64,000 bases of DNA from Sciscionella sediminilitoris (GCF_000737195.2 NZ_JALM01000064.1:1-64000), one strand, 5' to 3'; counted from the first letter of the stretch, positions 8,148 through 17,069 are shown. The notes: generated by a model not told the origin, from the sequence alone. Translations and numbers: made by a program.

Positions 8148-9737
8148 ATGGCCGAGGTACCGACGGGATTCGACTATGTGGTCATCGGGGCCGGTTCGGC
8201 GGGCTCGGCGCTCGCGGCACGGCTGAGCGAGGACGAGAACCGCAGTGTGCTGCTGCTCGAGGCCGGGCCGTCCGACAAGGTGATGGCGGTCCGCACCCCG
8301 GCGGCGTTCGCGAACCTCTTCGAGACCGACCGGGACTGGAACTACCGCACCGTTGCGCAGCCCGAGCTGGCCGGCCGCCGGATCTACTGGCCGCGCGGCA
8401 AGATGCTCGGCGGTTCCTCCTCGATGAACGCGATGATGTGGGTGCGCGGGTTCGCCGCCGACTACGAGGAGTGGGGTGAGCTGGCCGGGGCTCCGTGGTC
8501 CGCGGCCAAGGCGCTGGAGCTGTTCACCCGCATCGAGGACACCGAGGCACCCGATGGCGGGCACCAGGGCCGCGGCGGTCCGATGGCGGTCGGCAGGCAG
8601 CGCTCCCCGCGCGCGATGACCGGGCAGTACCTCGCGGCGTGCGAGAAGTTCGGGCTGCCCCGCGCGATGGCGGTCAACGGCCCGCACGAGGCCGGGTTCA
8701 CCGAGACCATGGTCAGCCAGCGCGCCGGCCGCCGGTGGAGCACCGTCGACGGCTATCTGCGCCCGGCTGCCCGGCGCCCCAATCTGACCGTGCTCACCGG
8801 CGCCCACACCCTGCGCATCGCGGTCGACGGCGGCCGGGCGCGCGGGGTGGAGTACCTGCACCGGGGGCGGCACCGCACCGTGACCGCGGGCACCGAGATC
8901 ATCCTGTGCGGCGGGGCGATCAACTCGCCGCAGCTGCTGATGCTCTCCGGGATCGGCCCCGCCGAACAGTTGCGCGCGCACGGTATCCCGGTCGTGGTGG
9001 ACAGTGCCGAGGTCGGCGCGAACCTGCGCGATCACCTCGCCGCTCCCCTGGTGCTCGGCGCCCGCGAGGGTTCGCTGTATCCGGCGACCAAACCACCGGC
9101 ACTGCTCGAATACCTGTTGCGCCACACCGGAATGCTCACCTCGAACATCGGTGAGGCCTACGGTTTCGTCAGCAGTGACCCGTTGCTCGGCGCCCCCGAT
9201 CTGGAGCTGATCTTCGTCCCGGTTCCGTTCCTTGCCGAGGGCCTGGAAGCACCGCAGAGCCACGGCCTCACCACCGGACCGGTACTGCTGCGCCCGGACA
9301 GCACCGGAACGGTCACCCTCGAATCGGCCGATCCGCTGCGGGCGCCGCTGGTGGATCCGCGCTACCTCAGCGATCCGGCAGGCCACGACCTCGCGCGGCT
9401 GCGGTACGGACTGGAGCTCACCGAGGAACTCCTGGGAACCGAACCGCTCGCCGGACTCGTCGACGGCTGCCTGCAACCCGCGGGCATGGGACCGGGAGCC
9501 GAGCGCAGGGAAACCGCCCTGCGCGAGCACTCCCAGACCCTCTATCACCCCGTCGGCACCTGCCGGATGGGCCGCGACGAGAACTCCGTGGTCGACCCGC
9601 GGCTGCGGGTGCGCGGCGTACCGGGACTGCGCGTCGCCGACGCCTCGATCATGCCGAGCATCATCCGGGGGCACACCAACGCTCCCGCGATCCTCATCGG
9701 TGAACAGGCCGCCGAGTTTCTGCGCGAGGACACCTGA
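8148..9737 (+). CDS. GMC family FAD-dependent oxidoreductase (choline dehydrogenase-like)
   Basis: A 529-residue flavoprotein that oxidises an alcohol. The FAD Rossmann motif VIGAGSAGSALAARL is at the N-terminus. GMC signature 1 is in the GKMLGGSSSMNAMMWVRG block (about 84-101), and signature 2 is GGAINSPQLLMLSGIGP. The C-terminal active-site His-Asn pair is in YHPVGTCRMG and RGHTNAPAIL. AAAGGAG lies upstream of the ATG. No betaine genes are adjacent, so choline is not certain as substrate. The downstream membrane protein begins about 57 nt later. Confidence 0.92.
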   Translation: MAEVPTGFDYVVIGAGSAGSALAARLSEDENRSVLLLEAGPSDKVMAVRTPAAFANLFETDRDWNYRTVAQPELAGRRIYWPRGKMLGGSSSMNAMMWVRGFAADYEEWGELAGAPWSAAKALELFTRIEDTEAPDGGHQGRGGPMAVGRQRSPRAMTGQYLAACEKFGLPRAMAVNGPHEAGFTETMVSQRAGRRWSTVDGYLRPAARRPNLTVLTGAHTLRIAVDGGRARGVEYLHRGRHRTVTAGTEIILCGGAINSPQLLMLSGIGPAEQLRAHGIPVVVDSAEVGANLRDHLAAPLVLGAREGSLYPATKPPALLEYLLRHTGMLTSNIGEAYGFVSSDPLLGAPDLELIFVPVPFLAEGLEAPQSHGLTTGPVLLRPDSTGTVTLESADPLRAPLVDPRYLSDPAGHDLARLRYGLELTEELLGTEPLAGLVDGCLQPAGMGPGAERRETALREHSQTLYHPVGTCRMGRDENSVVDPRLRVRGVPGLRVADASIMPSIIRGHTNAPAILIGEQAAEFLREDT

Positions 9738-9793
9738 GAAAGCGATCCATGGCAGGCTTGGCGGGACCATCCCGCACGCGAGCTAGGACCGCC

Positions 9794-10423
9794 ATGTACC
9801 CGCAACAGCCCGGCTATCCGTCGTATCCGCAGCAGCCGAACCGACCGAGCGGATCGACCGCGACCACCGCCGCGGTGCTCGGCATCGTCCTCGGCATCGG
9901 CTCGATCGTGGGATTCAGCGCCACGAGCATCCGCCTCGTCGGAGGAATCCCGCTGGCCATCGTCCTGCTCGCCGGCGCCGTCGGGGTGCTCACCGGACAG
10001 ACCAACGGCCGCATCGTGCTGATGATCGGCGGCGCGCTCCAGGCCGTGACCTCAGTCGTTTTCGGCGTCGTGCGGGGATCCTTCGCCCAGCTGACCGCCT
10101 CTCCCGTTCCGCTGATCCTTCTCGCCATGGCGCTCGCCGGGATCGTGGTCACCGTGCTGGCCGCGCTCCCCGCCACCGCGAACCATCTGCGCGCCCGACA
10201 GCAGGAGCGCCAGGGATTCTCCGGGCAGTCCCCGCAACAGCAGTACGCACAACAGTCCTATCCGCAGCAGTCCTATCCACAGCAGCCGCACCCCCAGCAA
10301 TTCCCGCCACAGCAACAGTTCCCGCCACAGCAGTTGCCCCCACAGCAAGTCCCGCCGCAGCAATTCCCACCGCAGGCACCGCCGAATCAGCCCTATCCGC
10401 CGCAGAATCCGGGTCCGCGATGA
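9794..10423 (+). CDS. Membrane protein with Pro/Gln-rich C-terminal tail
   Basis: A 209-residue protein of unknown function. A short cytoplasmic YPQQPGYPSYPQQP segment starts the protein, followed by about four hydrophobic segments (roughly residues 25-45, 50-70, 72-92 and 105-130). The tail from about 150 onward is a low-complexity repeat of SYPQQ and FPPQQ units. Such tails are common in actinobacterial cell-envelope proteins. The ATG at 9794 is chosen because AGGA lies just upstream, whereas the earlier in-frame ATG at 9749 has no site. Its stop overlaps the start of the following SDR gene (ATGA), so the two are co-translated. Confidence 0.78.
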   Translation: MYPQQPGYPSYPQQPNRPSGSTATTAAVLGIVLGIGSIVGFSATSIRLVGGIPLAIVLLAGAVGVLTGQTNGRIVLMIGGALQAVTSVVFGVVRGSFAQLTASPVPLILLAMALAGIVVTVLAALPATANHLRARQQERQGFSGQSPQQQYAQQSYPQQSYPQQPHPQQFPPQQQFPPQQLPPQQVPPQQFPPQAPPNQPYPPQNPGPR

Positions 10424-11193
10424 TCGATACGGGTCTTGCCGGGCGGGTCGTACTCGTCACCGGTGGCGCGGCGGGAATCGGGGCCGCGATCTCGCGTGCC
10501 TTCGCCGCACAGGGCGCGCGCCTCGCGGTGCACCATCTCGGCGCGGAATCCCGTCCGCCCGAGGGAAGTCTGTGGGAGCACCGCAGCCCGGCCGAGGGGC
10601 AGGTCGCCGCACTGGCCGGGGAACTGGACGCGGCCACCTTCCCCGCCGATCTCACCGCGGCCGAGGCGCCACGGCTGCTGCTCGATGCGGTCACCGAACG
10701 GCTCGGCCCGGTGGATGTGCTGGTGAACAACGCCGCGCACTGCGAACAACCGGACGGCATCGAAACGCTCGGCCTCGACGGGCTCGCCAGGCACTACGCG
10801 GTGAACACCTTCGCGCCCGCACTGCTCACCGCCGAACTCGCCCGGCGCGCGCACCATCCGCCGCCGTGCGTGGTGAACATCTCCACCGACGCCGCCCGCG
10901 CCTTCCCCGGGCAGACCGGTTACGGCACCTCGAAGGCCGCCCTCGAAGGGTTCACCAGATCGGCGGCGCTGGACCTCGGCCCCAGCGGGATCCGGGTCAA
11001 CGCGGTAGCCCCCGGTCCGGTGCAGACCGGCTGGCTCGAGGGGGAAACACTCGAACACGCGCGCTCGATCGTGCCGCTCGGCCGGGTCGGCGAACCCGAG
11101 GACATCGCCGATGCCGTGGTGTTCCTCGCTTCCCGGCAGGCGCGCTGGATCACCGGTCAGGTGCTGCAGGTGGCCGGCGGGCACGCGCTCTGA
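10420..11193 (+). CDS. Short-chain dehydrogenase/reductase
   Basis: A 257-residue classical SDR. The cofactor motif TGGAAGIGAAI is near residue 15, LVNNAAH near 105, and the active-site Tyr-Lys pair in TGYGTSKAALEGF. The end GRVGEPEDIADAVVFLASRQARWITGQVLQVAGG is typical of NAD(P)-dependent alcohol or ketone reductases. The start overlaps the stop of the preceding membrane-protein gene by 4 nt. It converges on folA with only 22 nt between the stops. The substrate is unknown. Confidence 0.9.
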   Translation: MIDTGLAGRVVLVTGGAAGIGAAISRAFAAQGARLAVHHLGAESRPPEGSLWEHRSPAEGQVAALAGELDAATFPADLTAAEAPRLLLDAVTERLGPVDVLVNNAAHCEQPDGIETLGLDGLARHYAVNTFAPALLTAELARRAHHPPPCVVNISTDAARAFPGQTGYGTSKAALEGFTRSAALDLGPSGIRVNAVAPGPVQTGWLEGETLEHARSIVPLGRVGEPEDIADAVVFLASRQARWITGQVLQVAGGHAL

Positions 11194-11215
11194 TCGGTGT
11201 CCACAGTGGACGGAT

Positions 11216-11680
11216 TCACCTGCGGTACAGCTCGACCGTGCAGGGAATCTCGTCCTCGGTGTACCGGGTGGACTCGGTCAGCGTGAAGGCCGAGAGATCC
11301 GGTTCCCAGACCGTGTCCCCCTCCGGGCTGGCGTGCACCCTGGTCAGGTGCACCAGATCGGCGATCGGCAGCGCCGCCCGGTACACGGTCGCACCGCCGA
11401 TCACGAACGCCCGGCCCGGTCCGGCAGCGGCCACTGCCTGATCGAGTGAGGAAAACCATTCCACCCGCGGATCCCCGGAACCTGTGGAGAGCACCAGGTT
11501 GCGGCGACCGGGAAGCGGGCGCCCGATCGATTCGAAAGTCCTGCGTCCCATGATGATCGGGTGTCCGAGGGTGAACCGTTTGAACCGCGCGAGATCACCG
11601 GGAAGTTTCCAGGGCATGCCACCGCGGTCGCCGAGTACTCCGTTCTCGGCGACCGCGGCGACCAGTCCGATCTCAGTCAA
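11216..11680 (-). CDS. folA: Dihydrofolate reductase
   Basis: A 154-residue DHFR that reduces dihydrofolate to tetrahydrofolate with NADPH. Family blocks present are GLVAAVAENGVLG, GGMPWKLPGDLARFK (with the Pro-Trp of the active site), GHPIIMGRRTFESIG, the LPGRRNLVLS strand and AFVIGGATVYR. The start is a TTG at 11680 inside the last codons of the upstream dehydrogenase gene, an 8-nt overlap. No in-frame ATG or GTG exists before the N-terminal strand, so a TTG start and coupled translation are likely. No thyA is adjacent, unlike in many actinobacteria. Confidence 0.93.
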   Translation of the reverse strand: MTEIGLVAAVAENGVLGDRGGMPWKLPGDLARFKRFTLGHPIIMGRRTFESIGRPLPGRRNLVLSTGSGDPRVEWFSSLDQAVAAAGPGRAFVIGGATVYRAALPIADLVHLTRVHASPEGDTVWEPDLSAFTLTESTRYTEDEIPCTVELYRR

Positions 11681-13103
11681 CGGCGCTCATCACGTGCTTG
11701 ATGCGGGTGTAGTCCTCGAAACCGTAGCCGGAGAGGTCCTTGCCGTAACCGGAATGCTTGAACCCACCGTGCGGCATCTCGGCGGCGAGCGGAATGTGGC
11801 AGTTGATCCACACGCAGCCGAAGTCGAGGTCCCGCGAGGCACGCATCGCGGTGCCGTGGTCGCTGGTCCATACCGAGGAGGCCAGCCCGTACTGCACATC
11901 GTTGGCCATCCGGAACGCCTCGGCCTCGTCGGTGAACGACTGCACGGTGATCACCGGGCCGAACACCTCGTTCTGCACGATCTCGTCGTCCTGGCGCAGC
12001 CCGGAGACCACGGTCGGCTCGAAGAAGAATCCCTTGTCCCCGAACCGTTTCCCGCCCGCGTTGACGACCGCGTGCCCGGGCAGCCGGTCGATGAAGCCCT
12101 GCACCTTCTCCAGCTGGGCCGCCGAGTTGAGCGGACCGTAGAGCACGTCCTGTTCGTCGGGCTTGCCGGTCTTGGTCGCCTTCGCCACCTCGGTCAGCGC
12201 GCGCACGAAGTCCTCCTGCGCGCCCTCCTGCACGAGCACCCTGGTCGCGGCCGTGCAGTCCTGGCCGGCGTTGAAGTAGCCCGCCTCGGCGATCTGCTCG
12301 GCCGCGGACTTCAGGTCGGCGTTGTCGAACACGATCACCGGGGCCTTGCCGCCGAGTTCCAGGTGCACCCGCTTCAGGTCCACGGCAGCGGAACCGGCGA
12401 CCTCCATACCCGCGCGCACCGAACCGGTCACCGAGACGATGCTCGGGGTCTTGTGCTCGATCAGCAGCCGTCCGGTGTCCCGGTCGCCGCAGACCACGTT
12501 GAACACCCCTGGCGGGAGGAATTCGGCGAGCACCTCGGCGGTGAGTACGGTCGAGGCGGGGGTGGTGTCCGAGGGCTTGAGCACCACGGTGTTGCCCGCG
12601 GCGATCGCCGGGGCCCACTTCCACATCGCCATGACCATCGGGTAGTTCCACGGCGTGACCTGTGCGGCGACCCCGATCGGCTCGCGGCGGATGAAGGAGG
12701 TGAAGCCCTCCATGTACTCGCCTGCCGACTTGCCCTCGAGATTGCGGGCCGCACCGGCGAAGAACCGGGTGTGGTCGATCAGCTGGAACATCTCTTCGGA
12801 CTCGACCAGTGCCAGCGGCTTGCCGGTGTTCGCCGACTCCAGCTTGACGAACTCGTCCTTGCGGGCCTCGAACGCGTCGGCGATCTTGTTCAGCGCGAGC
12901 TGGCGTTCCCGCGGCGTGGTGCGCGACCAGGTCTTGAAGGCCTCGGCCGCGGCGGCGAAGGCGGCGTCCACATCCTCGGCTCCGGAAAGGGCCGCGGTAC
13001 CGAGGACTTCGCCGGTCACCGGATCGATCAGCTCGCTCGTCTTGCCCGAGACCGCGTCCCGGTGCTCGCCCGCGATGAAGTTCCGGACGGTGATACTACC
13101 CAT
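11673..13103 (-). CDS. Aldehyde dehydrogenase, gamma-aminobutyraldehyde type
   Basis: A 476-residue NAD-dependent aldehyde dehydrogenase. Substrate-binding and catalytic parts are VTPWNYPMVMAMWKWAPAI, the Glu in VHLELGGKAPVIVFD, and the nucleophile Cys in NAGQDCTAATR. The GQDCTA context and overall pattern resemble gamma-aminobutyraldehyde/betaine-type dehydrogenases of actinobacteria, which oxidise aminoaldehydes from polyamine breakdown. Its own promoter overlaps the end of the upstream threonine aldolase gene. Its last codons overlap the folA start. The exact aldehyde is an inference from family resemblance. Confidence 0.9.
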   Translation of the reverse strand: MGSITVRNFIAGEHRDAVSGKTSELIDPVTGEVLGTAALSGAEDVDAAFAAAAEAFKTWSRTTPRERQLALNKIADAFEARKDEFVKLESANTGKPLALVESEEMFQLIDHTRFFAGAARNLEGKSAGEYMEGFTSFIRREPIGVAAQVTPWNYPMVMAMWKWAPAIAAGNTVVLKPSDTTPASTVLTAEVLAEFLPPGVFNVVCGDRDTGRLLIEHKTPSIVSVTGSVRAGMEVAGSAAVDLKRVHLELGGKAPVIVFDNADLKSAAEQIAEAGYFNAGQDCTAATRVLVQEGAQEDFVRALTEVAKATKTGKPDEQDVLYGPLNSAAQLEKVQGFIDRLPGHAVVNAGGKRFGDKGFFFEPTVVSGLRQDDEIVQNEVFGPVITVQSFTDEAEAFRMANDVQYGLASSVWTSDHGTAMRASRDLDFGCVWINCHIPLAAEMPHGGFKHSGYGKDLSGYGFEDYTRIKHVMSAVD

Positions 13104-13143
13104 TCCGATCCACTCTCCCGCTCTTGTTACGAATTCGGCCAGG

Positions 13144-13172
13144 ATCGTAGCGATATACTACGAAATTGTCAC
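13144..13172 (-). promoter_or_regulatory. Promoter of the aldehyde dehydrogenase with inverted repeat
   Basis: On the minus strand, -35 GTGACA (13167-13172), a 17-nt spacer and -10 TACGAT (13144-13149). A perfect 6-bp inverted repeat TCGTAG (13145-13150) / CTACGA (13158-13163) with a 7-nt spacer covers the -10 box and part of the spacer. This is a plausible repressor site. The -35 box overlaps the stop of the upstream threonine aldolase gene (13169). Confidence 0.55.
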
Positions 13173-14239
13173 GCCTTCACGGCTTGAAGCTCCTCGCGCA
13201 CCGCAGCGGCGAACGTGTCGATGTCCGCCTCGGTGGTGTCGAAGGTGGTCACCCAGCGCACCTCCCCGGTCTCCTCGTCCCAGGTGTAGAAGCGGAACCG
13301 CTTCTGCAGCCGCGCGGTCACATCCTTGGGCAGGATCGCGAACACCTCGTTGGCCTGGGGTTCACGGGTCAGCCGCAGCCCCGGCACATCGCGCACCGTC
13401 CCGGCGAGCCGCGCGGCCATGGCGTTCGCGTGGGTGGCGTTGCGCAGCCAGAGATCACCGGAGAGCAGGGCATCGAACTGCGCCGATACGAACCGCATCT
13501 TGCTCGCCAGCTGCATGGACATCTTCCGCAGGTACGGCAGCCCGCGCGCGGCCTCGTGGTTGAGGACCACGACCGCCTCGCCGAACATCATCCCGTTCTT
13601 GGTGCCGCCGAAGGAGAGCACATCCACCCCGGCATCGGTGGTGAACTCGGCGAAGGGCACCCCGAGGTGCGCGGCCGCGTTCGACAACCGCGCCCCGTCC
13701 ATGTGCACGACCATCCCGCGGGCGTGCGCGTGCTCGCACAGCGCGGCCACCTCGGCCGGGGTGTAGCAGGTGCCCAGTTCGGTGGACTGGGTGATGGCCA
13801 CGACCTTCGGCTGCGCCCGGTGCTCGTCGTCGAAGCCGTAGGCCTCGGTGTCCACCAGTTCCGGGGTCAGTTTCCCGTCCGGAGTGGACACCGTGAGCAG
13901 CTTCAGCCCGCCCATCCGTTCCGGAGCGCCGCATTCGTCCACGTGGATGTGCGCGGTGTCCGCACAGATCACCGACTGCCAGCGCTCGGTCAGCGACTGC
14001 AGGCCGACCACATTGGCCCCGGTCCCGTTGAACACGGGGAACGCCTCGGCGCCCGGGCCGAAGTGCGACTGGAACACCTGCTGCACGGCCTCGGTGTAGT
14101 CGTCCTCCCCGTAGGCGATCTGGTGCCCGCCGTTCGCGGTCGCCAGGGCGGCCATGATCTCCGGGTGCACGCCCGAGTAGTTGTCGCTGGCGAACCCGCG
14201 GTATTCCGGATCGTGCTTGCGGGCTATGGCGTCAGCCAA
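13169..14239 (-). CDS. ltaE: Low-specificity threonine aldolase / beta-eliminating lyase family
   Basis: A PLP fold-type I enzyme of about 356 residues that splits L-threonine (or allo-threonine and related beta-hydroxy amino acids) into glycine and an aldehyde. The PLP-site elements are the Asp in GMVVHMDGARLSNAAAHLG and the lysine in LSFGGTKNGMMFGEAVV. The N-terminus FASDNYSGVHPEIM is typical. The chosen start is TTG at 14239, preceded by GGAG at 7 nt, and a GTG at 14278 without a clear site is the alternative. Either way it overlaps the upstream SDR. The gene is the third of the DUF6421-SDR-aldolase operon. Confidence 0.88.
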   Translation of the reverse strand: MADAIARKHDPEYRGFASDNYSGVHPEIMAALATANGGHQIAYGEDDYTEAVQQVFQSHFGPGAEAFPVFNGTGANVVGLQSLTERWQSVICADTAHIHVDECGAPERMGGLKLLTVSTPDGKLTPELVDTEAYGFDDEHRAQPKVVAITQSTELGTCYTPAEVAALCEHAHARGMVVHMDGARLSNAAAHLGVPFAEFTTDAGVDVLSFGGTKNGMMFGEAVVVLNHEAARGLPYLRKMSMQLASKMRFVSAQFDALLSGDLWLRNATHANAMAARLAGTVRDVPGLRLTREPQANEVFAILPKDVTARLQKRFRFYTWDEETGEVRWVTTFDTTEADIDTFAAAVREELQAVKA

Positions 14240-14934
14240 AGTCGTTCTCCGTTCAGTTCCGTCGCCGGTTTGTCCCACAGGCTAACGATGGCCTTCGCGA
14301 CATCCGCGACATCGGTCATGCTGGCGAATTTCGCCTCCGGTTTCGCGGCCCGCATCTCGTCGGTCACCAGACCGTTCACCACGAGGATCGTGGCCGCGGC
14401 GGTCTCACTGGCCCGCCAGCCGTGCGCGACCGCGAGCATCCAGGCCTCCGAGGCCGCCTTCGCCGCGGCGTAGTGCGCGCCCTTCGAACTCGGCGAGCCC
14501 GCCGCCTTCGCCGAGACGATCACCGCACGGCCCGCCTCGCTGTCCGAGAGCGCCGCGTGGAAGGCCCGCGTGGTGCGCTGCAGGGTGCGCACCAGGCGCT
14601 GCTCGAGGAAGTCCCAGTCCGCCAGGTCCTCCTCGACGAAGCTCTTCCCGCCGCGCCAGCCGCCGACGAGGTGCACCAGGCCGTCGATGTGCCCGTGCCG
14701 GGAACGCAGTTCACCCGCCCAGGCCTCGGTCGCGGCCTCGTCGAGCAGATCCACCGCGTGGGTCTCGATCGTGCCGCCCTCGGCCCGGATGTCGTCGGCG
14801 AGCGGGTGCAACGAGGACTCCAGGACATCGCAGGCGATGACCGTGGCCCCGGCCGCGGCGAGCGCCCGGCAGGCCGGTGGACCGGCCGCCCCGCCCGCCC
14901 CGGTGACGACGATGACCTTGTTCTGCACACTCAT
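14224..14934 (-). CDS. SDR-family oxidoreductase
   Basis: A 236-residue SDR. The nucleotide motif is VTGAGGAAGPPACRAL, a TGxxxxxG variant with Ala in place of the usual Gly-Ile-Gly end. The active-site region is AHYAAAKAASEAW (Tyr and Lys four apart), with a Ser in the preceding IVSAKAAG strand. The segment LVHLVGGWRGGKSF replaces the usual NNAG. This divergence suggests a dedicated rather than general role. The start ATG overlaps the DUF6421 stop by 4 nt, and the end overlaps the threonine aldolase start. All three are probably one coupled transcript. Confidence 0.85.
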   Translation of the reverse strand: MSVQNKVIVVTGAGGAAGPPACRALAAAGATVIACDVLESSLHPLADDIRAEGGTIETHAVDLLDEAATEAWAGELRSRHGHIDGLVHLVGGWRGGKSFVEEDLADWDFLEQRLVRTLQRTTRAFHAALSDSEAGRAVIVSAKAAGSPSSKGAHYAAAKAASEAWMLAVAHGWRASETAAATILVVNGLVTDEMRAAKPEAKFASMTDVADVAKAIVSLWDKPATELNGERLWLTP

Positions 14935-17069
14935 GCCGTAATCCCAGCTGTCGATGCCACCACGGTCTTCAACTTCTTGCGCAACGCTTCATAGAAGGTG
15001 TTCAGCGGGAACTCGTCCGGCAGCACCTCGTCCACCATCTTGCGCGGTGGCCCGTCGGTCGGCAACGCCTCGATGCCCTTCGCCCACACCGAGGCCGGGT
15101 GGGCGGCGACATAACCGGACATCAGCTCGTGCGCGGCCATCCAGTGCGCCATCCGGGAGCGGTCGATCCCGTCCGAGTAGAGCTGCTCGACCTCCTCGCA
15201 CAGGCCGAGCACCCCGGAGGGCAGCGCGGTCCAGTCCACCCGCAGCGTGTTGTCGGTCCAGGCGAGCACCCCGGCCTTGCGCAGGTAGGCGAACAGCAGC
15301 TGACCGCCGAGCCCGTCGTAGTTCTTCACCCGGTCCCCGGTGATCGGGAAGCGGAAGAGCCGGTCGAACAGGATCGCGTACTGCACGAGCTTGCCGTACG
15401 GATTCCCGGACCGCTCCAGTTCGATCGCCTCACGGAAGGCGTTCAGATCACAGCGCAGTTCCTCGATCGCGTACATCCAGTACGGCATCCGCTGCTTGAT
15501 CATGAACGGATCGAAGGGCAGATCACCGTGGGAGTGCGTGCGGTCGTGGATGAGATCCCAGAGCACATAGGTGTTCTGGGCCAGCCGCTGATCCGCGAGC
15601 AGCCGGGCGGCGTCCGGCGGCAGGGCCAGCCGCAGGGTCTGCGCCGCGGCCGAGCCGACCGCACGGAACCGCGCGGCCTCCCGGTCGCAGAAGATCCCGC
15701 CCCAGGTGAATTTCGGTACCTCGCGCACGGCGACGGTCTCCGGGAAGAGCACGGCGGAATTCGTGTCGTACCCCTCGGTGAAATCCACGAAGGTGATGGG
15801 CACGAACATCGGATTGTCATAGCGGGCCGATTCGAGTTCGGCGAGCCAGTCCGGCCAGAACGTGCGCAGCACGACCGCTTCGACGTTCCGGTCCGGATTC
15901 CCGTTCTGGGTGTACATCGGGAAGACGACCAGGTGCTCGCGCCCGTCGATACGCTGGGTCTCCGGGCGGAACAGCACCAGCGAATCGAGGAAGTCCGGCA
16001 CCCCGAACCCGTTGTCCGCCCACTTGCCGAAGTCCGCGACGACCGCCTCGAGGTAGTCCTTGTCGTACGGGAACCGCGGCGCGAGCACCAGGATCTGCTC
16101 GCTGATCACCCGCACCAGTTCGGCGGCCTCGTCCGAGGCGTTCTCGATCGAACCGTCGCCGGACTGCAGCCCGCGCAGCCGGGACACCGCGTCCTTGAGC
16201 GTGTTCCAGGCCGGCTCGGTCACGATCGACTCGCCCGTGTCCTGTTCCGGCTCGGTATGCGCTCCCCCGGCCGCCCAGGTGACCACATTGGACCAGAGCC
16301 GCTCGTGGTCGAAGTCGCCGATCGAGTCGTCACCGAACAGGTCCGAGTCCGCGAAGGCGATCACCCGGCCCTGGTCGACCCGGGCCACGGCGGCCAGCGG
16401 GGCACCGGCCGGATCCGCGCTCGCATGGGTGCGCAGCACCGGGCGGCCGGCGGACTCCGGCTGCACCCGCAGCGCCCCGGCGCGGTAGAAGCACGCCTGC
16501 CCGACCCCGGCGAGCAGATCCTCGGCGTCGTGTTCGGGTACCGGCTCGGCGAGCACCCAGGCGGCCACATCCCGGAAGTTGTGGCTGACGTCGAGGGTGT
16601 TGCGGTTCTCGATGAGGATGCCGAACCGCAGCAGGAGTTCGTTGAGATTGTTGCCGTACTTGCCCTGTTCGGATTCGCCGAGCACGACGAGTCCGCCACC
16701 GCGCCGGACGAACTGCTCGATCGCGTCCAGCTCGGTCTCGGTGAGCACCGGGGAGCCCGAGCCCGTCGTCCGCTCCCAGTCGGATTCCGAGGGATGGGCA
16801 AGCACCAGCACATCGACCCGGTCCAGGGCCTCCTGATCCAGACTCGTGTCGACATTGGCCACCACGGTGTGCCCGTGCGCGCGCAGTGCGGCCGCCGCCT
16901 TCACATAGCCCGAGTCATCGGGATGCGAGGGGTTCATCTTCGCCGCGACTTCCGGGCGGATCGTCCACGCTTCACTGTGCGATTCGTCGAACAGCACCGT
17001 CGGGAACAACCCCTCGTCCTGCGCGCCCCGCTGCCCCCGGCCGGTGACCGGTGCGGTGTCCACGAACAT
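14931..17069 (-). CDS. DUF6421 family protein
   Basis: A 712-residue protein of unknown function, first gene of a coupled operon with an SDR and threonine aldolase. The N-terminal part (about 60-290) looks like a glutamine-amidotransferase-like alpha/beta fold: VDVLVLAHPSESDW, then a FVRRGGGLVVLGES strand and GRVIAFADSDLFGDD. The long C-terminal part has a histidine-rich stretch, LWDLIHDRTHSHGDLPFDPF, followed by an acidic helix beginning IEELRCDLNAF. That arrangement could bind a metal. No signal peptide or membrane helix is visible. The ATG at 17069 was chosen because GAGGAG lies 8 nt upstream. I recognise only the family name, not a reaction. Confidence 0.78.
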   Translation of the reverse strand: MFVDTAPVTGRGQRGAQDEGLFPTVLFDESHSEAWTIRPEVAAKMNPSHPDDSGYVKAAAALRAHGHTVVANVDTSLDQEALDRVDVLVLAHPSESDWERTTGSGSPVLTETELDAIEQFVRRGGGLVVLGESEQGKYGNNLNELLLRFGILIENRNTLDVSHNFRDVAAWVLAEPVPEHDAEDLLAGVGQACFYRAGALRVQPESAGRPVLRTHASADPAGAPLAAVARVDQGRVIAFADSDLFGDDSIGDFDHERLWSNVVTWAAGGAHTEPEQDTGESIVTEPAWNTLKDAVSRLRGLQSGDGSIENASDEAAELVRVISEQILVLAPRFPYDKDYLEAVVADFGKWADNGFGVPDFLDSLVLFRPETQRIDGREHLVVFPMYTQNGNPDRNVEAVVLRTFWPDWLAELESARYDNPMFVPITFVDFTEGYDTNSAVLFPETVAVREVPKFTWGGIFCDREAARFRAVGSAAAQTLRLALPPDAARLLADQRLAQNTYVLWDLIHDRTHSHGDLPFDPFMIKQRMPYWMYAIEELRCDLNAFREAIELERSGNPYGKLVQYAILFDRLFRFPITGDRVKNYDGLGGQLLFAYLRKAGVLAWTDNTLRVDWTALPSGVLGLCEEVEQLYSDGIDRSRMAHWMAAHELMSGYVAAHPASVWAKGIEALPTDGPPRKMVDEVLPDEFPLNTFYEALRKKLKTVVASTAGITA

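Noticed and set aside
6774-9770. A 998-codon minus-strand open frame over the phosphoribosyltransferase and GMC genes
   Set aside because: It lies antisense to two clear genes. The translated residues show the repeated Arg/Gly/Ala/His composition of a shadow frame in high-GC DNA.
9794-10423. Pro/Gln repeats in the membrane protein considered as a CRISPR or minisatellite array
   Set aside because: The repeats are short, in frame and imperfect at codon level, and code for a low-complexity tail. There are no spacers.
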